DNA from: Streptosporangium sp. NBC_01495
GTDB taxonomy: Bacteria; Actinomycetota; Actinomycetes; Streptosporangiales; Streptosporangiaceae
NCBI RefSeq assembly: GCF_036250735.1
Contig: NZ_CP109430.1
Location: 5,208,001 to 5,272,000, forward strand
Length of the DNA: 64,000 nucleotides
Reading direction: 5' to 3'
Shown: piece after piece, positions 27,000 through 36,372 of the stretch
Layout of the letters: every line of letters begins with the position of its first letter
Position numbering within the stretch: the first letter of the stretch is position 1
Position numbers and translations under genes: made by a program
The notes under the pieces: generated by a model
Told to the model about the DNA's origin: nothing
Seen by the model: only the letters and a program-made list of their open reading frames with translations
Database searches by the model: none

Positions 27000-27980
27000 A
27001 TGCGAACACGTGAACTTGGAAATCTGAAGGTCCCGGCGATCGGCTTCGGGGCCATGGTGCTGTCACCCGGTATCTACGGCGACATCGACGACACCCGCGC
27101 GGAGACGGCGCTCGGGGCGGCCCTCGACGCGGGCGCCTACCACGTGGACACCAGCGACGCCTACGGCCCCAACGGGCACAACGAGCGTCTGGTGGGCAGG
27201 GCGATCAGGGGACGCAGGGACGAGGTGGTGATCGCCACCAAGTTCGGCCTCGCCATCCCCGAGGGGGAGACGGCCAGGTCCTTCCCCGTGGGCTACACGT
27301 TCGGCGAGCTGAAGGTGAACGGTGAGGCGCGGCTGGTCCGGCGGTACGCCGAACGGAGTCTGCGCAACCTCGGCACCGACGTGATCGACCTCTACTACGT
27401 GCACTACCCGGACCCCGGGGTGACGATCGAGGAGACGGTCGCCGCGATGGCCGAGCTCGTCCGGGACGGCCTGGTCAGGCACCTGGGCCTGTCCAACGTG
27501 ACCGCCGGGCAGTTGCGCGCGGCGCACGCCGTGCACCCGGTGGCCGCCGTGCAGAACGAGTGGTCCATGTGGCGGCCCATCGACGCCGACCTGCTGGCGG
27601 CGGCCCGCGAACTGGGGGTCGGGATCGTCGCGTGGAGCCCGCTGGGCAACGGCTTCCTGACCGGTACGGTCAGCAGCCTGGGCGAGGGGGACTTCCGGCA
27701 CAACGCGCCGCGCTTCTCCGCCCGGAACCTGGCCCGGAACAACGACCGCTACGCCCCGATCAAGGACATGGCGGCCCGCCTGGGCGTCACCTCCGCCCAG
27801 CTCGCCCTGGCATGGCTGCTGCACCAGGACGACCACGTCGTGGCGATCCCCGGCAGCCGCACACCCTCCCACATCAGGGAGAACCTGGAAGCCGCCGACC
27901 TCACGCTGCACCCGGACACGCTCGCTCAGCTGGAGCGGGCACTCGGAGCGTTCGAGGCCGAGGGCGGGACGCTGCTCTGA
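27000..27980 (+). CDS. Aldo/keto reductase
   Basis: A 326-residue (beta/alpha)8 NADPH-dependent oxidoreductase of the AKR13-like group. It starts MRTRELGNLKVPAIGFGAM. The catalytic tetrad is visible: Asp and Tyr in HVDTSDAYG, Lys in VIATKFG, His in YYVHYPDP. Tail AIPGSRTPSHIRENLEAADL forms the cofactor 2'-phosphate site. The ATG at 27000 is chosen; a GTG 9 bp upstream would add three residues. Substrate unknown. Confidence 0.9.
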   Translation: MRTRELGNLKVPAIGFGAMVLSPGIYGDIDDTRAETALGAALDAGAYHVDTSDAYGPNGHNERLVGRAIRGRRDEVVIATKFGLAIPEGETARSFPVGYTFGELKVNGEARLVRRYAERSLRNLGTDVIDLYYVHYPDPGVTIEETVAAMAELVRDGLVRHLGLSNVTAGQLRAAHAVHPVAAVQNEWSMWRPIDADLLAAARELGVGIVAWSPLGNGFLTGTVSSLGEGDFRHNAPRFSARNLARNNDRYAPIKDMAARLGVTSAQLALAWLLHQDDHVVAIPGSRTPSHIRENLEAADLTLHPDTLAQLERALGAFEAEGGTLL

Positions 27981-28060
27981 CGGTGACTGTGGAGTCCCGG
28001 GGCCCGCCGGTCCACCGTGGCCACGGCGTGCCTCCCGGCTCCGGCCCGGTCCCGGACCTC

Positions 28061-28110
28061 GTCCTTCCGGCCGGTGAGACCCGGTGTCCTTCCGGCCGGT
28101 GAAAACCGGT
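28061..28110. repeat. Tandem 25-bp repeat upstream of DinB-like gene
   Basis: Two adjacent 25-bp units differ at two positions; both contain GTCCTTCCGGCCGGTGA with the palindromic core CCGGCCGG. They end 35 bp before the GTG of the DinB-like gene. They may be operator sites or slippage duplicates. Confidence 0.6.
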
Positions 28111-28145
28111 GGCGGGGCGGCCGGGAGCGATGCCAGGGTTCCCCG

Positions 28146-28697
28146 GTGACCGTACCCCGAATTGATCTACTGATCCGGCAGCTCGACATCGCATGGGCGC
28201 TTTTCGAGTATCACCTGAAGGATCTCGACGATCCGGCCTGCCTCTGGGAGCCCGCACCGGGCTGCTGGACCGTCCGGCCGGACGGACGGGGCCACTGGGT
28301 GGCCGACTGGGAGGTGCCGGAGCCGGATCCCGCACCGGTCGTCTCGATCGGGTGGCTGACCTGGCACATCGGCTTCTGGTGGACGACCACCCTCGGACAC
28401 TGCTTCGGCTCCGGGGCCCCCGCGCGCGAGGAGATCACCTGGCCGGGCACCGCAGCGGCCACGGCCGACTGGCTGCGCGGGCTGAAGGACGACTGGCGGG
28501 CGGCGCTGCTGCCGCTCACCGACGCCGACCTCGACTCCACCGACAGGACCGCCGGGCTGCCGTGGGGACAGGAGCAGAGGCTGGTCGACATAGCGGGCTG
28601 GGTCACCATCGAGCTGACCAAGAACGTCTCCGAGGTCGGCCTCGTTCGCCACCTCCACGAAGCGCGGAGGCACGAGCCCGGCGGCTCCCAGGTGTGA
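28146..28697 (+). CDS. DinB/mycothiol-transferase-like protein
   Basis: A 183-residue four-helix-bundle protein: RIDLLIRQLDIAWALFEYHL, CLWEPAPGCWTVRPDG, VVSIGWLTWHIGFWWTTTLG, WTVIELTKNVSEVGLVRHL-like end. The two histidines (WHIGFWW and VRHLHEAR) plus surrounding acidic positions match the metal site of the DinB_2/mycothiol-dependent enzyme superfamily. The GTG at 28146 follows a weak GGG-rich stretch. Activity unknown; mycothiol- or bacillithiol-like thiol transfer is the family precedent. Confidence 0.75.
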   Translation: MTVPRIDLLIRQLDIAWALFEYHLKDLDDPACLWEPAPGCWTVRPDGRGHWVADWEVPEPDPAPVVSIGWLTWHIGFWWTTTLGHCFGSGAPAREEITWPGTAAATADWLRGLKDDWRAALLPLTDADLDSTDRTAGLPWGQEQRLVDIAGWVTIELTKNVSEVGLVRHLHEARRHEPGGSQV

Positions 28698-28764
28698 TCA
28701 CGCGGCGCCTCGCCGCCGCTTTCGACCGCACCTGTCCGGCCGCCGCTCACAGGGGCGTCGCCGC

Positions 28765-28870
28765 GTGAGGACACCGGTCACCGGCTCGGCCGGGTTCGTC
28801 GGGAGTCACGTGGTCGAGGCCCCGGAGGAGGCCGGGCACGAGGTCGCCGCCGGTCCCGGCGCGCGGGCGG
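28765..28870 (+). pseudogene. NAD-dependent epimerase, N-terminal fragment
   Basis: A GTG at 28765 opens RTPVTGSAGFVGSHVVEAPE and EAGHEVAAGPGARADG, the first ~30 residues of an extended SDR/epimerase with the TGxxGxxG cofactor motif. The rest of the ~300-residue enzyme is absent. A short relic. Confidence 0.5.
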
Positions 28871-28961
28871 ACGGACGGCGGGCCCGCGCCCCTCGGCGCG
28901 GCCCGCCGGCTCACCTCCGTCGACGGGGACGAGGTCGTGCCGTCGCGCCCGCCTCGGACGC

Positions 28962-29726
28962 TCAGATACGAGGGCCGAGATACATGCCGCCGCTGACGTC
29001 GAGCACGTGGCCGGTGACCCACCGGCCGTCGTGGGAGGCGAGGAACGCGACGGCGTCGGCGATGTCGGCGGGCAGGCCGACCCGGTTCAGCGCCGTCAGG
29101 CCGCTCATGAACTCCTTGACGCCCAGATCCTCGAACAGTGCGGCGTTCAGGTCGGTGAGGGTGGCGCCCGGCGTGACGGTGTTCACCGTGATCCCCCGCT
29201 CCCCCAGCGCGTTCGCCAGGGTGAGGCCCATGGTCTCGACGGCTCCCTTCGTCATGGCGTAGGAGGTCTGGAAGGGCGTGGCGACCCGGGTGCTGGTGGA
29301 GGAGATGGTGATGACGCGCCCGCCGTCGCGCATCAGCGGGAGGGCTCGCTGGATGATGAAGAACGGCGCCTTCACGTTGACGGCGAACAGGCGGTCGAAG
29401 CCCTCCGGGGTGGTCTCCTCGATCGGCCCGGCCGGCGGTCCGGCCGCGTTGTTGACCAGGATGTCGAGTGGCTGCCCCGACAGGCCCTCGTCCAGTCCGG
29501 CGAACAGGGTGTCCACGTCGCCGTCGACGCCGAGTTCGGCCCGGATCGGGAAGGCCCGCCCGCCGGCCTTCTCGATCGCGGCCACCGTGTCGTTCGCCGC
29601 GGCCTCGTTGCCGCCGTAGTGCACGGCGGTCAGCGCGCCGTCGGCGGCGATCCGTTCGGCGATGGCGCGGCCGATGCCGCGTGAGGCTCCCGTCACCAGT
29701 GCCGTCTTGCCGGTCAGGTTTCCCAT
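28962..29726 (-). CDS. Short-chain dehydrogenase/reductase
   Basis: A 254-residue classical SDR with TGASRGIGRA, LVNNAAG, catalytic Ser in TISSTSTRVA, SYAMTKGA (YxxxK) and tail VTGHVLDVSGGMYLG. HYGGNEAAAND after the second strand indicates NADP preference. It is downstream of, and on the same strand as, the large AfsR-like regulator (78 bp apart) and could be co-transcribed. Substrate unknown. Confidence 0.9.
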   Translation of the reverse strand: MGNLTGKTALVTGASRGIGRAIAERIAADGALTAVHYGGNEAAANDTVAAIEKAGGRAFPIRAELGVDGDVDTLFAGLDEGLSGQPLDILVNNAAGPPAGPIEETTPEGFDRLFAVNVKAPFFIIQRALPLMRDGGRVITISSTSTRVATPFQTSYAMTKGAVETMGLTLANALGERGITVNTVTPGATLTDLNAALFEDLGVKEFMSGLTALNRVGLPADIADAVAFLASHDGRWVTGHVLDVSGGMYLGPRI

Positions 29727-29804
29727 GCGTGGACTCCCTCGTCGGTGGTTGGTGCGGCCAGCCTCGCCGACGGCGCTGACCGTCCGCGCACCGAACCCCG
29801 ACCG

Positions 29805-32800
29805 TCACGCACCGGGCGGTGCCGGCCGGAGGAGGGCGAAGGCGTCCTCGCAGGTCATCGCCGCGCCCCGCTCGAATGCCGCGGCGTATCCCCCGGCTCC
29901 GATCCGGTCCCTGGCCCCGGCCGCCACCTCGGGTCTCGCCGCGTCCGGAGCTCCGCTCACCGCCACGGCCGTACCCAGCAACAGCGCGGCCCGCTCGGCG
30001 TCGCCTTCGAGCAGGGCGAGACCGGCGGCGCCCGCGACCGCCTCGGCCGCCACCGGGCGGTCGCGGTGCCCGATCGCGACATCCAGCGCCTGGCACAGCC
30101 GGGTCCGGGCCTCGGCGAGGTTCCCCTCGGCCTCGGCGATCCGGCCCAGCCCGATCAGAGCCCGTGACCGCGTCCGCCCGGCGCCCGCCGTCGCGGCGGC
30201 GTCTCCTTCCAGCGCCAGCTCGAAGAGACGCCGGGCGCCGGGCAGGTCGCCACGCAGCCGCGAGATCTCACCGAGCCCGCAGCGCGCCCCGGCCACCGTT
30301 TCCGCGGTGCCCGCCGTACGGGCCAGTTCGGCGGCGCGCTCATAGTCGAGGTACGCGGCGGCCAGGCTGCCGCCCGCGCGGATCGCCCCGTACGCGCGCC
30401 GGCACAGCAGGTCAGCGGCGGCCTCGGCGGCACCGAGCTCTCCGAGCAGCGCGAGCGCCTCGTCGCTCAACGCCGACGACCTCGCCCGGTCCCCCCGCCA
30501 GCCGGCGATCTCGGCCAGCCGGTCCAGCGCGTTGGCCGCCCCCCAGCGGTCTCCGATCGACCGGAAGCCGTCGAGTGTCCCCAGGAACGCCGCCTCGGCC
30601 TCGGCCGGCTCGCCGCCGAACATCCGCCGGTGCCCCTCGCTCAGCCGTAGCAGCGCCCGCGACCACGGGTCGGGGCCGAGCAGCCCCGGTGGTATGGAGA
30701 CGGCGGCGTCCGCGGGCACCACGGCCATGGAGTACAGGAGGAGAAGGTGCGGACGCCGGAGCGGGTGCCCGCGGGCGATGATGATCGACTCGGCTCGTTC
30801 CAGGCCGGGGAGGCCGGCCGGCGCGGTGTGGACGGCGCACAGGACGTACTCCTCCACCAGCTCGGGCGGCACCGAGGCGCCGAGCGCCTCGACGAGCGCG
30901 GCGGCCGGCGGGGCGCCCTCGTCGCGCAGGCCGCTGAGCCACCAGTACCACGACAGCGCGGCGACCAGCCGCAGCCCCAGGACGGGGTCGGCGTGGACCG
31001 CCCAGCGCAGCGCGGCGTGGAGGTTGCCGTGCTCGGCGGTGAGCGTGGCCGCCCACTCCACCTGCGAGGCGCCGCGCAGGTGGGCGTCGGCGGTCTCGGC
31101 GAGGTCGTGGAAGTAGGTGGCGTGCGCTCGCCGTACCGCTTCCCGCTCACCGGCCTCCGCCAGCCGTTCGGCGCAGAACTCCCGTACGGTGTCCAGCATG
31201 TGATAGCGGCCGCCGTGGGCCTCCACCAGGGACTTGTCCACCAGACCGGTCATGGCGCCGACGGTGTCGGGCACGCCGCAGACACGGGCGGCCGTCTCCA
31301 GGGTCGCGCCCCCGGCGAAAACCGTGAGGCGCCTGGCCAGCAGCCGCTCCCGTGCGTCGAGCAGGTCCCAGCTCCACTCGATCACCGCGCGCAGCGTCCG
31401 GTGTCGCGGCGCGGCCGTGCGGTCGCCCCGCGACAGCAGCCCGAACCGGTCGTCCAGCCGGTCGGCGACCTCCTCGACCGTGAGCGAGCGCAGTCGCGCG
31501 GCGGCCAGCTCGATGGCCAGGGGCAGGCCGTCGAGAGCCGCGCAGATCCGCGACACCGTCCCGACGTTGCCGGTGTCCACCACGAACCGCGGACGCACCG
31601 CGGCGACCCGGTCGGCGAACAGCCGCACGGCGGCGTGGCCGAGCGCCTCCTCGGGTCCCGCCGCGGGGCCGGGGAGCGCGAGCGGCGTGACCGGACACAG
31701 CGACTCGCCCGTGATGCCCAGCGCCTCCCTGCCGGTGGCCAGCACCCGCAGCTCGGGACACGCGGCCAGCAGCCGGCGGACCAGCCGGGCCACCTCGTCG
31801 AGGAGGTGTTCGCAGTTGTCGGCGACGAGCAGCATCCGGCGGCCCTCCAGCTCCGCGACCAGGCGGCCGAGGGGATCCGCCGAGCCGGGAAGCAACCCGT
31901 ACTCACGCAGTCCCAGCGCCAGGCCCACCGCCTGCGGGACCTGCGTGCCGTCGCCGAGCTGGGCCAGGTCCACGAAACACACCTCGCCCGCCTGCCGCCG
32001 GGCCGCCTCGATGGCCAGCCGGGTCTTGCCCGCCCCGCCGGGCCCGGTGAGGGTGACCAGGCGCGCCCTGCTTAAAAGCTCGCCGATCCTGGCGCACTCC
32101 CGCTCGCGTCCCACGAAGCTGGTGAGCTGGGCGGGCAGGCTCGCGAGGGGCGGACGCGCGTCTCGCAGCACGGCCAGGTGGACGTCCCCGAGTTCGGCGG
32201 ACGGGTCCGCGCCCAGCTCCTCGGCCAGGGTCCGCCGGGCGTCCTCGAACACCACTAGCGCCTCGGCCTGCCGGCCCGAGCCGTGCAACGCCCGCATGAG
32301 CTGGCTCCGCAGCCGTTCCCGCAGCGGGTGCGCGTCCACCGTCCTGCGCAGCTCCGCCACCATCCCGCGATGCCCGCCCAGGGCGAGTTCGGCCTCCGCG
32401 CCGTCCTCGAAGGCGGTGACCCGCAGCTCCTCCAGGCGCGCCGCCTGGACCTCGGCGAACGGCGCGCCGGACACATCCGCCAGGGCCGCGCCCCGCCACA
32501 GTCCCAGACCCTCGCGGAGCAGGGCGGCCGCGCGGGGGTGGTCGCCGGCGGCCAGCGCGTGGCGGCCCTCGCGGGCGAGCCGCTCGAACCGGTGCGCGTC
32601 GACGCTCTCGGGATCGGCGACGAGGCGGTAGCCCGCCGGATGGAACTCGATCCGCGCGCCGACGGCCCGCAGTCCACGGCGCAGCCGTGACACCTGGGAC
32701 TGCAGGGCGTTCGCCGCGCCGGGCGGCGGCGCCTTCCCGTAGAGGCCGTCGATCATCCGCTCCGCGGTGACCACCCGGTCCGCGTCCATCAGCAGCAGGG

Positions 32801-32891
32801 CGAGCAGCGCGCGCAGTCTCGGGCCGCCGACGGGGACCAGGTCTCCCGCGGCGGACCGCACCTCCACCGGGCCGAGGACACCGAACAGCAC
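29805..32891 (-). CDS. AfsR/SARP-type regulator with BTAD, NB-ARC and TPR domains
   Basis: A 1028-residue multidomain regulator. The N-terminal OmpR-like winged helix (MLFGVLGPVEVRSAAGD ... NALQSQVSRLRRGL; about 1-95) is followed by a bacterial transcriptional activation domain (about 95-245; AHRFERLAREGRHALAAGD). Next is an NB-ARC STAND ATPase with P-loop TLTGPGGAGKTRLAIEA and MLLVADNCEHLLDEVA (Walker B), and a long TPR-like helical C-terminus (about 640-1028). Such proteins control antibiotic or pathway-specific genes upon signal binding. It sits upstream of an SDR gene; no biosynthetic cluster is next to it in the window. Confidence 0.92.
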   Translation of the reverse strand: MLFGVLGPVEVRSAAGDLVPVGGPRLRALLALLLMDADRVVTAERMIDGLYGKAPPPGAANALQSQVSRLRRGLRAVGARIEFHPAGYRLVADPESVDAHRFERLAREGRHALAAGDHPRAAALLREGLGLWRGAALADVSGAPFAEVQAARLEELRVTAFEDGAEAELALGGHRGMVAELRRTVDAHPLRERLRSQLMRALHGSGRQAEALVVFEDARRTLAEELGADPSAELGDVHLAVLRDARPPLASLPAQLTSFVGRERECARIGELLSRARLVTLTGPGGAGKTRLAIEAARRQAGEVCFVDLAQLGDGTQVPQAVGLALGLREYGLLPGSADPLGRLVAELEGRRMLLVADNCEHLLDEVARLVRRLLAACPELRVLATGREALGITGESLCPVTPLALPGPAAGPEEALGHAAVRLFADRVAAVRPRFVVDTGNVGTVSRICAALDGLPLAIELAAARLRSLTVEEVADRLDDRFGLLSRGDRTAAPRHRTLRAVIEWSWDLLDARERLLARRLTVFAGGATLETAARVCGVPDTVGAMTGLVDKSLVEAHGGRYHMLDTVREFCAERLAEAGEREAVRRAHATYFHDLAETADAHLRGASQVEWAATLTAEHGNLHAALRWAVHADPVLGLRLVAALSWYWWLSGLRDEGAPPAAALVEALGASVPPELVEEYVLCAVHTAPAGLPGLERAESIIIARGHPLRRPHLLLLYSMAVVPADAAVSIPPGLLGPDPWSRALLRLSEGHRRMFGGEPAEAEAAFLGTLDGFRSIGDRWGAANALDRLAEIAGWRGDRARSSALSDEALALLGELGAAEAAADLLCRRAYGAIRAGGSLAAAYLDYERAAELARTAGTAETVAGARCGLGEISRLRGDLPGARRLFELALEGDAAATAGAGRTRSRALIGLGRIAEAEGNLAEARTRLCQALDVAIGHRDRPVAAEAVAGAAGLALLEGDAERAALLLGTAVAVSGAPDAARPEVAAGARDRIGAGGYAAAFERGAAMTCEDAFALLRPAPPGA

Positions 32892-33057
32892 ATCGCAGAT
32901 TATCGCTCATGGGGATCCGGCCGGGAGAGGGCCGAGTGGCCAGGTGCGTGAGAAGCCGGTCCGCCGAACCGATCAGGGTGGGACGCCGAGCGGCGGCGAG
33001 TCCTGGAGGGCGGTTCGCCGCCGGTCGGAGTGCGGGCCGGAAGCGCCGGCCGCCCGG

Positions 33058-33876
33058 CTACGCGCTCCTGCCGAACACGGTCTGGGTGCGGACTCTCCCC
33101 CCGGGGGCCGGGCTCCTGGTCTCCCCGTTGACCCGCACCCTGATCAGGCCCGTCTGGCGCCCCGGCGTGCACGGGCAGCCCATGTCGACGCGCTGGACCA
33201 GCAACGGCGTGTTGCTCGGATCGTACTGGTCCGTACCCGAGTAGTAGCCGATGACCCGGTACACGCCCCGGGAGAGACTCGACATCGTCAGGGTGGCGAC
33301 ACCGGCCACGAGCTGTGCCCTTCCCAGGGTCGCCCCGTCGGTGGCGAAGACGACCACGCCCGTGGGGACGCTCCCGTCCGACGCCGTCACCGTCGCGGTG
33401 AAGGTGATCGGTCCGCTGTCGCTCCCGCTGCCGCACGTCGAGGCCAGCCCGGTCACGGTGGTGGCCGTTCCGCACGGCAGGAGCGCGGACGAGACGGCCG
33501 GGTCGGTGCCGGGGGCCGGGTTCGTGCCGGGGGCCGGGTCGGCGTCGTCGCGGGCGGCGGGCGCGGCGCGCCGCGCCGGCTGGGCGACGGTGTCGCCCCG
33601 GCCCCCGGCACCGGTGATCGCGGTGGGCGGGAAGCCGCTGAACGACGTGCCCGGCGACTCGCCGGCGCTCCCGGTGATCACGGTGGCGCCGACTCCGACT
33701 CCGGAGTCCTGGACCGGGACGGCGAGGTTCGCAGCACCGCCGGGGGACACCGACGCCGCGCTCGCGGTGCCGGGGACGGCGGCGACCCCGGTCGCGGCCA
33801 GGGTCGCGAGGATCCCGGCCAGCCCCGAACGCACCATGTTCCGTACCGTCACACGAGATCGATTGGCATATATCAT
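33058..33876 (-). CDS. Secreted protein with bacterial Ig-like domain
   Basis: The ATG at 33876 gives 272 residues with a Sec signal peptide: Arg-rich start, hydrophobic core MVRSGLAGILATLAATGVAA and AxA site (GTASA-AS). A low-complexity Pro/Ala/Asp region (about 75-140) precedes one Ig-like (Big_3-type) domain: TFTATVTASDGSVPTGVVVF, GVATLTMSSLSRGVYRVIGY, YDPSNTPLLVQRV. Such domains are usually surface or adhesion modules. No LPXTG or enzymatic domain is present. The upstream region is A+T-rich, with likely promoter elements at 33880-33960. Confidence 0.8.
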   Translation of the reverse strand: MIYANRSRVTVRNMVRSGLAGILATLAATGVAAVPGTASAASVSPGGAANLAVPVQDSGVGVGATVITGSAGESPGTSFSGFPPTAITGAGGRGDTVAQPARRAAPAARDDADPAPGTNPAPGTDPAVSSALLPCGTATTVTGLASTCGSGSDSGPITFTATVTASDGSVPTGVVVFATDGATLGRAQLVAGVATLTMSSLSRGVYRVIGYYSGTDQYDPSNTPLLVQRVDMGCPCTPGRQTGLIRVRVNGETRSPAPGGRVRTQTVFGRSA

Positions 33877-34171
33877 AATATCGTTCTTTTCTTTTAGTAT
33901 TGTGCCGTCAAGACGCATTGGGATGATGCGCCACACCTTCCGACATTACTGATCGGCGGCACAGTACTCGTCATATGACATACCGATAGATACCAGCGGA
34001 GAGAATTTGTCGATTACCAATAAGAGGTCACCAGATGGAGCGGGATGACAACGGATAAAGGCCGCGTCCACCGCGTCACACGGCCCGGCGGCACGCGCCG
34101 TCCGCCCACCGGAGGAGACCCGATCCGCGGGTACGGGGGACGCGCGGAACCGGCGCGTCGCGCGGCTCCCC

Positions 34172-34888
34172 TCAGCGCCTGAAGATCAGCCGCCACGGCA
34201 TCAGGGCCGACTCCAGCTGCACCCTGAGGCTCATCTTCGAACTGCCCGCCCGGCGGTCGGAGAAATGGATGGGGATCTCGACGATCGTCATCCCCGCCCT
34301 GGTCGCCCGGTGGTGCATCTCCACCTGGAAGCTGTAACCCCCCGACGAGATCGTGCCGAGGTCCAGGGCGGCGAGGCTTTCCGCCCGCCAGATCTTGAAC
34401 CCGGCGGTCACGTCCCGCAACCTGACCCGCAGGATGGTGCGGACGTAGAGGTTCGCCCACCTCGACAGGGCCCGCCGCCACAGGCTCCACTCGGCGGCCA
34501 GCGTCCCGCCCGGCACGTACCGGCTGCCGATCACGCACGCCGCCTCCGTCGCCAGCGCGGTCCCGAGCAGGCGCGGAACGGCGTCGACGGGGTGCGAGAA
34601 GTCGGCGTCCATCTGCACCACGAACTCCGCCCCGGCCGCGAGGGCGGTCTCCATGCCGTCGACATAGGCGCGCCCGAGCCCCTCCCTGACCTGCCGGTGC
34701 ACCACGTCGACCCGGCCGGGATGCGCGGCGGCCAGCCTGTCGGCCACCTTCCCCGTGCCGTCAGGGGAGTCGTCGTCGACGACCAGGATCCGCAGGCCGT
34801 CAAGCGGCAACGCGAGCAGAGCCTCCGCGATCAGCGGAAGGTTGTCCACCTCGTTGAACGTCGGGATCACGACGGTGACGGTGGCCAT
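34172..34888 (-). CDS. Polyprenol-phosphate mannosyltransferase-like GT2 enzyme
   Basis: The ATG at 34888 gives a 238-residue GT-A glycosyltransferase: VTVVIPTFNEVDNLPLIAEA, ILVVDDDSPDGTGKVAD, VVQMDADFSHPVDAVPRLL (metal-binding DAD), GSRYVPGGT, VTAGFKIWR, SYSFQVEM-like GGYSFQVEM, and the IPIHFSDRRAGSSKMS tail. This pattern is dolichol/polyprenol-phosphate mannose synthase (Ppm1/DPM1), which charges the lipid carrier for mannosylation. It has no apolipoprotein N-acyltransferase fusion or C-terminal membrane helices. An upstream extension of the frame looks non-coding. Confidence 0.88.
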   Translation of the reverse strand: MATVTVVIPTFNEVDNLPLIAEALLALPLDGLRILVVDDDSPDGTGKVADRLAAAHPGRVDVVHRQVREGLGRAYVDGMETALAAGAEFVVQMDADFSHPVDAVPRLLGTALATEAACVIGSRYVPGGTLAAEWSLWRRALSRWANLYVRTILRVRLRDVTAGFKIWRAESLAALDLGTISSGGYSFQVEMHHRATRAGMTIVEIPIHFSDRRAGSSKMSLRVQLESALMPWRLIFRR

Positions 34889-35088
34889 GTTCGAGGTGAG
34901 GGCCTTCCGGGCTCGATGGTCGGATGTTCTCACCGCGGGACGTCGCGGTGTTCCCGTCCGGTGATCTCGGACACCGGAAACGGCAAAGATCAACCCATGC
35001 TAGCGGCCGGTGGCCCGGCCGCGCCGCCCCCCTCCGGTATGGAGTCCACGGCACGTCGCGCTGCCCTGGTACGGGCCGACAAAACCCG

Positions 35089-35140
35089 TTGCGCACGCAT
35101 CATGGTGACGTATCCTAAAGAATCGTCCATTCATAATGGA
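35089..35140 (+). promoter_or_regulatory. Putative promoter and inverted repeat before DUF3800-like gene
   Basis: TTGCGC (35089-35094) and TATCCT (35111-35116) are 16 bp apart and could be -35/-10 boxes. TCCATT-CAT-AATGGA (35126-35140) is a perfect inverted repeat near the expected transcription start. Confidence 0.3.
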
Positions 35141-35171
35141 ACCGGGCAGTGACCGATATCGCGGGGACATT

Positions 35172-36230
35172 ATGCGGGCAGAATCCGTATCGGCCGACCA
35201 ACCCCTGGAGATCGCCTGCGACGAGTCCGGCTCGGAGGGCGAGAAGCTCATCGGCGGGAACACCGACGTTTTCACCCATGCCGGCGTGCGCCTGGACATT
35301 GAATCCGCGGCCGACTGCATTCAGGAAATACGGAACATAGCGCCCTCTCCGGCACTGGAATACAAGGCGAACCTCCTGCTCCGCGAGAAGAACAGGCCGG
35401 CCCTCGTGTGGCTGCTCGGACCGTCGGGGCCGATCCGCGGGAACGCTCACGTGCATCTGACCGACAAGACGTTCCTCGTCGTCGGGAAACTCGCCGGCCT
35501 GCTCGCCGAGGAGACCGCCCAGGCGCCGGACGCGGACCGGCCCCGGGATCCGCGGACCGGCGCCCTGGCCGTCACCCTCTACCGCGAGGGCCGCCGCACG
35601 TTCGGGCGCGAACGGTGGGAGGCCTTCCTGGAGTCGTTCAACGACCTGATGCGCGCCGGGAACGGCCGGGGCGCGGGGACGTCCCCCGACACGTTCTTCG
35701 GCATGGTCGACGTCCTGCGCCGCGCCGGCGCGGGGAGCGAGGCCGGCGAGATCATGGAGTCGCTCTGGCGGGCCAGGCCTCGCGTGGACTCCTTCCTGGC
35801 GCGGCTTCTCGACGACCCGCAGGTGTTTCCGGCGCTGGACCCCCTGATCCCGGCCATCGTCCGGGCCGTCGACCACTGGGGTGAGGGCATCAGGCCCGTC
35901 TCGATCGTCCACGACCGGCAGACCATCCTGACGGAGGAGCGCGTCGCGCGGCTCAGGGAGATGTTCGGCGAGCCACGGCCCGGCGCGCCACCCTGCTCGC
36001 CCAGGGGCCGGCTGGCCGGCCTGAGGTTCGTCGCCGCACGCTCGGACGCGCGGGTCCAGGTCGCCGACCTCCTGGCCGGAACGGCGAGGAAGATAGCGTC
36101 GGACGAGCTCAACGGCCGGGGCGACGCGGAGCTCACCGCCCTGCTGCGGCCGTACGTGGACCCGTTCTCGATCTGGGGAGACGACCGGAGCCGGTCCCTG
36201 CTGGAGGCCGGGTCCGGCACCCGCGTGTGA
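35172..36230 (+). CDS. DUF3800-like protein (RNase H-fold, unknown role)
   Basis: A 352-residue protein whose N-terminus has LEIACDESGSEGEKL, the acidic D-E-S-G motif of DUF3800-type RNase H-like proteins. Its C-terminal third has FVAARSDARVQVADLLAGTA, the second acidic segment typical of that family. The middle part (about 100-250) is helical and variable. The ATG at 35172 follows a GGGGA ribosome-binding site; an ATG at 35136 is possible. DUF3800 genes are often found near mobile or defence loci. Here it stands alone between a glycosyltransferase and an aldehyde dehydrogenase. Activity not established. Confidence 0.7.
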   Translation: MRAESVSADQPLEIACDESGSEGEKLIGGNTDVFTHAGVRLDIESAADCIQEIRNIAPSPALEYKANLLLREKNRPALVWLLGPSGPIRGNAHVHLTDKTFLVVGKLAGLLAEETAQAPDADRPRDPRTGALAVTLYREGRRTFGRERWEAFLESFNDLMRAGNGRGAGTSPDTFFGMVDVLRRAGAGSEAGEIMESLWRARPRVDSFLARLLDDPQVFPALDPLIPAIVRAVDHWGEGIRPVSIVHDRQTILTEERVARLREMFGEPRPGAPPCSPRGRLAGLRFVAARSDARVQVADLLAGTARKIASDELNGRGDAELTALLRPYVDPFSIWGDDRSRSLLEAGSGTRV

Positions 36231-36372
36231 GGTCCCGGCGGCTCCCGCACACGCAGGACCGCGGCCCCGCCGGGGGCGTGGAGCCGGTGCCCCCGGCAAA
36301 GTCGCGGTCCTCGGCCCGGTCACCCGCCGTACGGCGCCGTGTGGGGCCGTACGGGCACGTGCCGGCGCGTGA

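Noticed and set aside
35172..36230. Toxin-antitoxin or multi-gene defence island around the DUF3800-like gene
   Set aside because: Neighbours are a glycosyltransferase and an aldehyde dehydrogenase; no restriction, helicase or antitoxin gene is present.
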